Assembly (NCBI GenBank): GCA_016858145.1
Contig: JAEHOE010000072.1
Location: 310,001-374,000 of the forward strand
Source: Edaphochlamys debaryana
Taxonomy: Eukaryota; Chlorophyta; Chlorophyceae; Chlamydomonadales
Direction: 5' to 3'
Length of the DNA: 64,000 nt
Both the position numbers and the translations under genes were made by a program. Below are positions 57,112 through 64,000 of this stretch, piece by piece (the first letter of the stretch is position 1; each line of letters opens with the position of its first letter). A model generated the notes under the pieces. That model was given only the letters and a program-made list of their open reading frames with translations, ran no database searches and had not been told where the DNA came from.

Positions 57112-59675
57112 CTACTTGTTGGCCTCGAGCCACTTCTGGATCTCAGCGCGGGTCTCGGGGGTGATGCCCCGAGCCGCGCTGGCCCTGGCGTCGCCGCCCT
57201 CATACTCAAAGTACTCCTTGGGGGCAGGGCGGAGCGGCAGGGGGGAGGAGAAGGCGGCTGCTAGGTCAGGGCGCATAGGAGGAGTTTAGGGCAGGGACCC
57301 ATAGCTTGGTGAGCGCAGGCGGCGCGGGCCGGCACATGGGGAGAGCACGGAGCAGCTGGCCAGGCCGGGCTCTTCTGCCTAAGTGGAACCGGTGATGATG
57401 CCATGGCGTAGCCCAAGGGTTGAGAGGGCAATCGAACGTCCTGGGTCCCACGCCCAGTGTTCATCATCCCGAGAAAGCGGTTGCTCACCCTGAAAGCCTT
57501 CTTGTAGTACGCCTGTAATTGTGGGCGGGGAAGGGCGGGCGGTGACACCGGGTCCGTCGGTGCCACAAAAAGGCCTGGCACCGCCGAAGACCCCCGACCC
57601 CTCCGTCGGCCGGCCTGGGCATCCAAGGCTTCGGGCCTGCTCGCCTGTCTCATAAACCCATGGCCACACCCTCGAAGGCTCTCCCTTCGTGCTCCCCCGC
57701 TGCGCCCAGCCCTCCCTGCCCTGCTTTGCCCTGGCCTGCCTCGCTACCGCTATCGCCCAGCTGGGGTAGCTCCCGGACCGCCGCTCCGCACCTGCTCCCG
57801 TGCCCCACGCCCTTCTCACAAGGCGTGCACAGCAACATGCCAGCATCCCCCGCAGCTGCGCATTGCCTTATCCCACGCCCGGCAGCCCCTTCAGCCCATC
57901 ATCAGACTCGACAGCCAGCCCCCCAGCACCGCAGACCCCCCTGCCCCCCTCCCCCCCCACCTTCTTGCGCTCGTCGTCGTTGGCCTGCTTGTTCTCAGCG
58001 GACTTCTTGAGCAGGGCTGGGGGGGAAGGGAGGGGGGCGGGGGCCGGTCACAAAGGGGGCGCGGTTGTAACAACCCAGGATGAGGATGGAGGCGCACAAG
58101 TAGCGTTTTGGGCACATGGGCAGCAGCGCCGGTTGGGCAGGATCGGGGGCGGATCACGTGTGAGGCACGTGGAGTTGGTGGCACGGTGGGACGGCGGGCC
58201 GGCCTGCACAGACGCTACCGCACGCGCCCGCAGCTGGTGTGCGCCGCCCAAGCGCACACCACCCGTGTCTGCCTCTCCAACCGCCTCAGAACATGCATAC
58301 CAGCCATCCTTCCTCCCAGCCACTTCTATCTCCTATCTTGCCCACCCCCCTCACACTGGATCAAGGGGGAGGTGGCGGCGTCCGCCTCCACATTGGTCCC
58401 CGGGCGCACGGCGTGGGCAGGGAATGGGGAGGCCTGTGTAGTAGGGGCCGAGGGGGGCGGCAGTGTGCATGTAAGTGTGTGTTGAGGGCTTCTTTTTTGT
58501 AGCCATGCACCCTCCTGGCACCCGCCCTGCCTAAACCCCAAACGGCATGGCAAGTGCGCCAGCCAGAGCTACCTTCCCAGCCCGCAAACTCAGACTCGCA
58601 GAGAGAGGCCACACCCCGTGGGGTGTGTAAAGCGGGGGTCGCTTATTCGCAGGGCAGGTGCGCCGAGGTCCTGCCGCCCTCCCTCGTTTGCTCCGGCTTT
58701 AAGTCATTGCAGGCTCCATAACTGTGCTGTGACAGGTGATGGCCCCGGCTACCTCCGTTCCTGTCTGACTGCTGACGGCCTTGCCTAACCCCCAGATGGA
58801 CTCCTAGCTATGCCCTCGGCAAGCAGCATTTGTGGCTCGTGACTCCGCCTGTGGGCGTGTCTGGTGTGACTTGGGATGTGGTCTGCCTGGCTGCGGTGGC
58901 TGCTCTGGAGCGGGGCCGTCAGTGGCTCTATGCCGCCCGCCCGGAGTCAGGTGCCCCGCTTGGGCGCGCCACCCTTTCTCGACTTGGTTTGCAAGTGGTT
59001 GCGGAATTCTGGGCTCGTGTTCGCTCCTTTGCGGACGACTGTGGTCAAGGTTTCAGTAAGAAGTGGAGAGACGTTCCGCCCGAGCACCCTTTCCTGGGCG
59101 GCGTCGCCGGGAAGCCGCGGTTCAACCCCCCTGCAGATGTTGAGCCGCCTTCCCCCTGACTCGGCATGATTGAGGTGCTTGTGATGATCTCATGTAGCTA
59201 GCCCACTCGGGCTGAGCCTGTAGCTGTATGGGTTGGAGTAGGTGGCTGCCTCGGTGTTGGACATTCCCTTAGGGTACGCCTGGGGTCGGGGGAAGTTGAC
59301 TCTCTCCCCCTTGTGCGGGGCCGGCAGCTTGCTGCCCGCTGGCCGCAACCCTGTAATGCGTCATTCCTAACCCCCCATCGGCTTCCTGACAGGGGACCTG
59401 CTCACCAGCAGCGTCAACGAGGAAGCCACCGCCAGACCAGCAGCCAGGAGCGCGCGAGGGGCACTCACGGTCTCCCCCGAGGGAGTCGGCCTGAAGAGGT
59501 CAGGCGTGAGAGGGGCCGCGGGGCAGAGTCACACGAACGGGTGGCCGAGATCAGCCCCTCATGTCGGTCGTCCGTTCGCGGGGGCTCACTTTGGCGCCAC
59601 ACAGAACACGCGCACTGCGCCCCGTCGCGCAGGCGCGGCGCGGGTGGATGGGGAGGCGCGCATGGTTGCCGACAT
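57112..59675 (-). CDS. Small predicted thylakoid-lumen protein (144 aa precursor)
   Basis: Six minus-strand exons: 59675-59590, 59490-59406, 58433-58355, 58016-57961, 57512-57489, 57216-57112; phases 2-0-1-0-0 all agree. The start (MSATMRASPSTRAAPARRG) is a stroma-targeting peptide. Exon 2 plus the start of exon 3 give a hydrophobic thylakoid-transfer stretch ending in PAHA, a good lumenal cleavage site. The mature part (about 79 aa) has no Cys and is highly charged: SLLKKSAENKQANDDERKK, AYYKKAFR, EYFEYEGGDARA, TPETRAEIQKWLEANK. The KSxxNKxxND pattern resembles the N-terminus of photosystem I subunit PsaN, but the Cys-containing rest of PsaN is absent. It is probably an extrinsic photosystem-associated or other lumenal protein; function is not known. 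An antisense retroelement fragment sits in intron 2. Confidence 0.8.
58793..59369 (+). mobile_element. Non-LTR retrotransposon 3' fragment (copy 2)
   Basis: The frame YALGKQHLWLVTPP, WDVVCLAAVAALERGRQWLY up to TGA at 59,159 is a diverged copy of the end of the element at 41.1-42.8 kb. The 3' untranslated part ends in CCCTGTAATGCGTCATTCCT, close to the other copy's terminal CCTATGTAACAAACGGCTTC. Only about 120 codons remain, so it is strongly 5'-truncated. It lies within an intron of the minus-strand lumenal gene, in antisense orientation. Confidence 0.78.
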
Positions 59676-59987
59676 GGTTTGGAGGCACAGTAGAGGGCGA
59701 GTGAGCAGTAGGCTGTGTTGCGGTGTGTGTCTCCGGGATGGCGCTAGCGAGCGGGCTTGTGTGTGTTCACCGAGAGCGCAAGCGATGTGAGGTGTTGTGC
59801 TTGCATGCGCGCATATGCCCCGCTTCGCCCCGTGCACAGCTCAATTAAAAACAGCAACCGACAGCGTGCCGTTAGCATCCTCCTGCTCGTTCTTTGCTGA
59901 ACCTGCTGATCAATCGGCGACATGCACCCCACGCAGACACGAAACACCCAGCCCTGAGCGGCTAACGCCTGCTTGTTAGTCGCAAAC
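59676..59987. promoter_or_regulatory. Bidirectional promoter between the lumenal gene and the SETD9-like gene
   Basis: 312 bases between opposed start codons (59675 minus, 59988 plus). GC is lower here than in the exons. Both promoters must lie in it. Confidence 0.55.
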
Positions 59988-62900
59988 ATGTGGCGCGCGC
60001 TCATGGGCAGCCGCTTCGCGGCCTGGGTCATCGGCTTCGTGAGCCTGCCCAAGGCGCGGCAGCTGCAGCAGGAGCTAGACACGCAAAGGCTGTACATCCT
60101 GACGCAGGTCTACAAAGCCGCGCAACAGGGCCGGACACCGAACATGCAGCAGCTGCTGCTCACGGTGGGCTGGGATAGGGGGGTGCCGACGGCGGGGAGC
60201 CTGTGCGCGCTCACGGGAGGAAGGCCGTGGGGGCTTTACCCCCAGCGCAGGAGGCACCTGTCAACCGTGACGCGTAATGGCACCACCGGGGAACTGGGAA
60301 CTGGGACTGCACATAGCGCCAGCGGCGGCACCTGATGGGCGCCCTGTCTCCCTCTGACTCACAGAGCCAGTCCTCCGACCCCGTGTCTCTGCGGGCGGCG
60401 GTGGATGCGGCGCTGCGGACCCAGGTGCTGGGCACTGCGGAGGCTCTGCACGGAGAGCTCCTGGCGGTGAGGGGGGCGGCCAGCCGGACAGCGGGGAGGG
60501 TAGAAGGGTAGAGGTGAGGGGAGAGGAGCAGGGACGGTGCGGCCCCCCTCACAGTAGCTAGTGCTGGTGGTGGAGGGACAGGCTGTGGGGGGAGGGGGCT
60601 TAGGCGCAGGGAGGCCAAGGGCAAACTCCGGCCAGTGGCTGCCGGCGGGGCGTGCCGATGCGGGCTGGGTACGCCTGCCACGTGCCCTCATGGTAAATCC
60701 TGCCGGGGGACGGACGCGGGGCACGAAACGGCGAGAGGGAGCTAGGGCGGCTACCAGTATATCAAGCTGCACGCGCTGCGGTCCTGGCGCTCCCACTTCC
60801 GCACCAGCTTGCCCCCACCCCGTCTCACATCGCCTTCCCTTCCCCCACCACAACCCTCCCCTCCAGGCCGGCGACCCCGCCGCCGCCGCCAGCCGCATGG
60901 CCGCGGCCGAGGCGCAGCGGTTGCGGCGGCGTGAGGCGGGGGCCTCGGGCTTCAGCAAGCTCCTCAGCAGCCTACGTGGCGGCACCTCGGCAGAGCGGAC
61001 AGAGGCGAGGGTGGAGGCGGGGCCGGGGCCGGGGCCGTCATCGGAGGCAGCGGCGGCCGCAGGGGGCGCGGGGTCGCGGCGAGCGGTGTCGCTGAGCCAA
61101 GCGGAGTTGGCGGCGGCGCTGCGGCGGCGCGCGGGTTTCAGTCTGGAGCTGCGGCCCTCGAGCGTGCCGCACCCGGAGGCGGGTGGGTGCAAGGGGAAGG
61201 GGCTGGGCTGGCGGGTGGTGTCAGGCGCGGTTTGATGACTGGGGCACAGCAGGGCCTATTGCAAGCGCGTGTCCGTGCTCAGAGGAGTGAGGAGTCAGGG
61301 CTGGGATCTGACAGGGGCTTAACCTCAGACGCGGGTTCTTATGGTGACCGGGCGAGGGGCTATAGACTTGCGCTCTGCGGCTATGAGGACCCTCGCCTCG
61401 GGGATGCAAGCGCTGCGCTGCGGCTGTGTCTGTGGCCGGAAGCTCCGCCCGAGCTCCACCCTTGCGTGAGGCCCCTTCGCGACACCTCCGCAGGCACGGG
61501 GCTGTTCATCCAGGGCGAGGCGCGCGCGGGCGCCGTAGTGGCGATCTTCCCTGGCGTGCTGTACGGCAGGACACAGCTCTCACACATGCCCAACTACCCC
61601 AAGGTACGGCGGTTGGTTACACCCACCCTTGCCTTAGCGGCCGGGCGGGAGGGCGGGAGGTGTTGGATGCTCGTGGGGACGGGAGTTTACCACGTGCACT
61701 TTTCGCTCCCGTACCGCCGTACGCAGATCGACACGGACAATCCGTACCTGAGCTGCCGGTACGACCAGTCCATCATGGACTCCAAGCCCTGGGCCCAGGG
61801 CGACCCCGGCGGCGCCGCCTCCGCAAACGCTCCCGCGTCGCCATCCGGTAATGCCCTTGCAACAACGCCGCTTGAGCCGCGGTCCCGGCTGTCTGTCTGC
61901 TCTAGGTGCTGGACGCTGGACAGCACCCACCCCCCGGGCACTTCGGCGTTTGGTGTGGCCCGCGCGGTCCGGCCAGTGCTTGGCATCCCACACAGAACCC
62001 ACTCGCCAGCCCGTAACCCCATACTGTCGCGGACACTGGTCTCCGTGCAACCTCAGCTGTGTCCCGTGGCCTTGACTGCAGGCGGCTCAGGCAGCTCAAC
62101 CGACCCCGGGCCCGCCCCGGCCCAGTCGTGGTGGACCTGGGCTGGGCCTCTGTCGGCCTCCCTGGGCCTGCTGGAGGGGCGGCACCCGCTGGCGCTGGGG
62201 CACTGGGTCAACCACCCGGGCCCAGGTACGGATGCCACCGGGATTGAGAGGGAACGGAGTGGGGTTGTAAATCTGGGATGGGATGGGAAGGGAAGGACAG
62301 GCTGGTTGTCTCAAGCTCCAGGACGCAACCCCTGTACCCCGACAGACGCGGCACCAGGCCCGGGGACCCATTCCCCTGTTCCCCTCTCTTCTCCCCTCAG
62401 GCCAGCAGGCCAATGTGCTGGAGGCCTCCCTGGACCTTGCCCTGGACGACCCGGGCCCAGGCCCAGGCCCAGGCCCAGCGGGCTCGGGCCCAGGCGCAAG
62501 CCTGGCGGCGCGTCCCTGGCTGAGGGCCTACCTGCCCGTGGTTCAGGTGCGTGGCAGAGGGGAGAGGGTATGGGGGAAGGATGTGAAGGGGTGAATTAAC
62601 CGGGGGTACCTGGGCTGATGCGTCGAAGTTCTGCTCGAAGAGGGGGCAGGGGCAGGGGGAAGGGTACAAGGGCCGGGCAACGCAGGACGAGGGTATGGGG
62701 TCAGGCTGAGCGCGGTGCGGCCCCTGTACTGCCGTGCAGCCACCCGTGTCGTACGATCCATACGGCAACAACACGGACCCGGCTGACGACGAGGACAGCG
62801 ATGACGAGGACGGGGACGAGTACGACGAGCGGCGAGCGGCAGCCGACAAGGCAGGCCGCAAGCCCGCATCCCCCGCCCCAGCCTCTACAACCACCACAGC

Positions 62901-63506
62901 CGCCACAACCGCCACAACAATGGCCGGGGATCCGTCCGCGCTGCCCAAGGGTCGGGTGGGCGGCCGCGGCGGTCTGCGGCCGTGGGAGCTGCAGGCCCCT
63001 CCCGGGGGGGTGGTGCGGCTGCTTGTGTTGGTGGCCACTCGGCCGCTGCGGGACGGCGAGGAGCTGCTGCAGGACTACCGCATGAACCCTTCAGTCAAGC
63101 GTCCCGACTGGTGTGTGCCGTGCCGTAAGAAGCTGTGCCGTACTGTGTCGTACTTTCGCACCGGCGTGCCATGGCCCGGCGGCATGGGTTGGTGGGCATG
63201 GAACGGTTGAGGCTCGCGCCGGTGTTGTGTTCTGAGCCCGTCTTGACACGCGTCTCGTCCTCTCATCCCCGTTCAACACCCCCCCCTTTCCCAACCACCC
63301 CCAGGTACGTGGTGCACGACCCCGAGGCCGAGGAGCGCAAGTGGGCTCGGTCCCAGGTGCTGGACCGGGGGGCGGGGGGCAGGCGCCAGCAGCAGCAGCC
63401 TGCTGGCGGGGCCAGGCCGGGCGAAGGCGGAGGCGGGGGCGGGGGCAGCGGAGGCGCCTTCGGGGCGCCGGGCGTGGGAGCGCGGGGCCAGGGGGGCGCG
63501 GGGTAG
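59988..63506 (+). CDS. SETD9-like SET-domain protein
   Basis: Nine exons: 59988-60164, 60365-60466, 60867-61182, 61494-61603, 61727-61847, 62082-62225, 62401-62546, 62740-63110, 63305-63506; 562 aa, all in phase. The N-terminus (MWRALMGSRFAAWVIGFVSL) is short and partly hydrophobic. The SET domain is split by inserts: GTGLFIQGEARAGAVVAIFP, IDTDNPYLSCRYD, HPLALGHWVNHPGPGQQANV, then VVRLLVLVATRPLRDGEELL, QDYRMNP and RPDWYVVHDPEAEERKW. This order, and the LALGxxVNHP / DGEELxxDY pair, matches SET domain-containing protein 9. An acidic stretch (DDEDSDDEDGDEYDE) and Ala/Thr-rich inserts split the fold. Methyltransferase activity and substrate are unknown for the family. It shares a short bidirectional promoter with the lumenal protein gene. 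Confidence 0.88.
62454..62478. repeat. GGCCCA hexamer repeat in the SETD9-like gene
   Basis: Four GGCCCA units in exon 7 encode a Pro-Gly tract. The unit is a multiple of three, so length change would keep frame. Confidence 0.8.
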
Positions 63507-64000
63507 GAGTTCAGAGGCGGCCAGGCACAGGGGAGGTACGGGGTGCGGAGGAGGATGCAGGGGGGGGGGTGCACGTCTGCCGGCCAGGGCTGAGGTCCAG
63601 GACATGTAGTTCTGGTCGGAGCCTGCCGCAGCCAGTTCCAGGGTCACAAGATGTGCGGCCCCGCAGGCTGCGCGTCTGTGATGACCTATGACCCCAGAAG
63701 TGGAGGCCCCGTGCGCGGTGTAACGCTGCTACTGCGACAGAACTCCATTAGGGCCAACTAGGTGCGGCCGAGTTGTCATCGGTCCGGCTGCTTTCCCCTT
63801 CTCGTCGCGCCCTTCTATGGCAAGGGTATGCCAGGTGCTGGGTATGCCAGGTGTGTTCTTGGCGGCCAACTAGCTAGTTGGGCCCGGTGCAACGGCTCGA
63901 CAAGGCTCGACGCAACGGGTTCCCAGACCAACCCTGGACCAACCGACACCTCTGACTGACACTTGGCCAGTTCTGGCGTGGCCGGCCTGCATTGATGTCA
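63507..64000. other. 3' UTR of the SETD9-like gene and flanking sequence
   Basis: After the stop at 63506 there is a G-rich stretch, then TGTAA at 63,719-63,723 and short repeats of a GTATGCCAGGT-type unit near 63,825-63,852. No further coding exon is supported before the window ends. Confidence 0.5.
63719..63723 (+). terminator. Putative polyadenylation signal TGTAA (SETD9-like gene)
   Basis: TGTAA 213 bases after the stop codon, at a typical distance. Confidence 0.55.

Noticed and set aside
57112..59675. Identification of the lumenal protein as PsaN
   Set aside because: Only the short KSxxNKxxND pattern agrees; the Cys residues and aromatic C-terminus of PsaN are missing.
1..64000. CRISPR arrays, prophage, bacterial operons
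   Set aside because: All genes are intron-split eukaryotic genes; no spaced identical repeats or phage modules occur.

Overview
The window is nuclear DNA of a green alga, most likely a chlorophycean of the volvocine/Chlamydomonas type. It is GC-rich. Coding exons are interrupted by many introns of about 60-700 bp with GTGAGT/GTGCGT-like donors. Several genes are followed by TGTAA, the usual polyadenylation signal of these algae. Some proteins carry plastid or thylakoid targeting signals, and an SBP-box transcription factor and algal-type retroelement remnants are present. I rebuilt the genes exon by exon; in almost all of them every junction keeps reading frame. No rRNA, tRNA, CRISPR array or bacterial-type feature was seen.

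Left part (1-25.4 kb): the 3' end of an RlmN-type radical-SAM RNA methyltransferase gene (+), a signal-anchored membrane RING-finger protein (+), a Fringe-like family-31 glycosyltransferase (+), a 17-exon NUP98-NUP96 fused nucleoporin gene (-), and a small two-helix membrane protein gene (+) that diverges from it.

Middle (25.4-38.1 kb): a complete 29-exon SMC2 condensin gene (-, 1,202 aa) diverges from a plastid-type protein with two SnoaL/NTF2-like domains (+).

Right part (38-64 kb): an SBP-box gene (+) whose first intron holds a 5'-truncated non-LTR retrotransposon and whose 3' half has a stop and frame changes. Next come two same-strand paralogs (-) sharing a glycine-rich membrane-like domain: a 158-aa stand-alone protein, and a 549-aa protein that joins the domain to a DnaJ-X region without a J domain. 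Last are a small predicted thylakoid-lumen protein (-), with an antisense fragment of the same retrotransposon family in an intron, and a SETD9-like SET-domain protein (+).

The genes do not form one pathway; this is ordinary eukaryotic neighbourhood structure with divergent (bidirectional) promoters and convergent 3' ends. The most novel items are the J-less DnaJ-X protein with its tandem paralog, the altered SBP zinc finger with a retroelement in its intron, the high share of GC-AG introns (6 of about 103), and the short lumenal protein.
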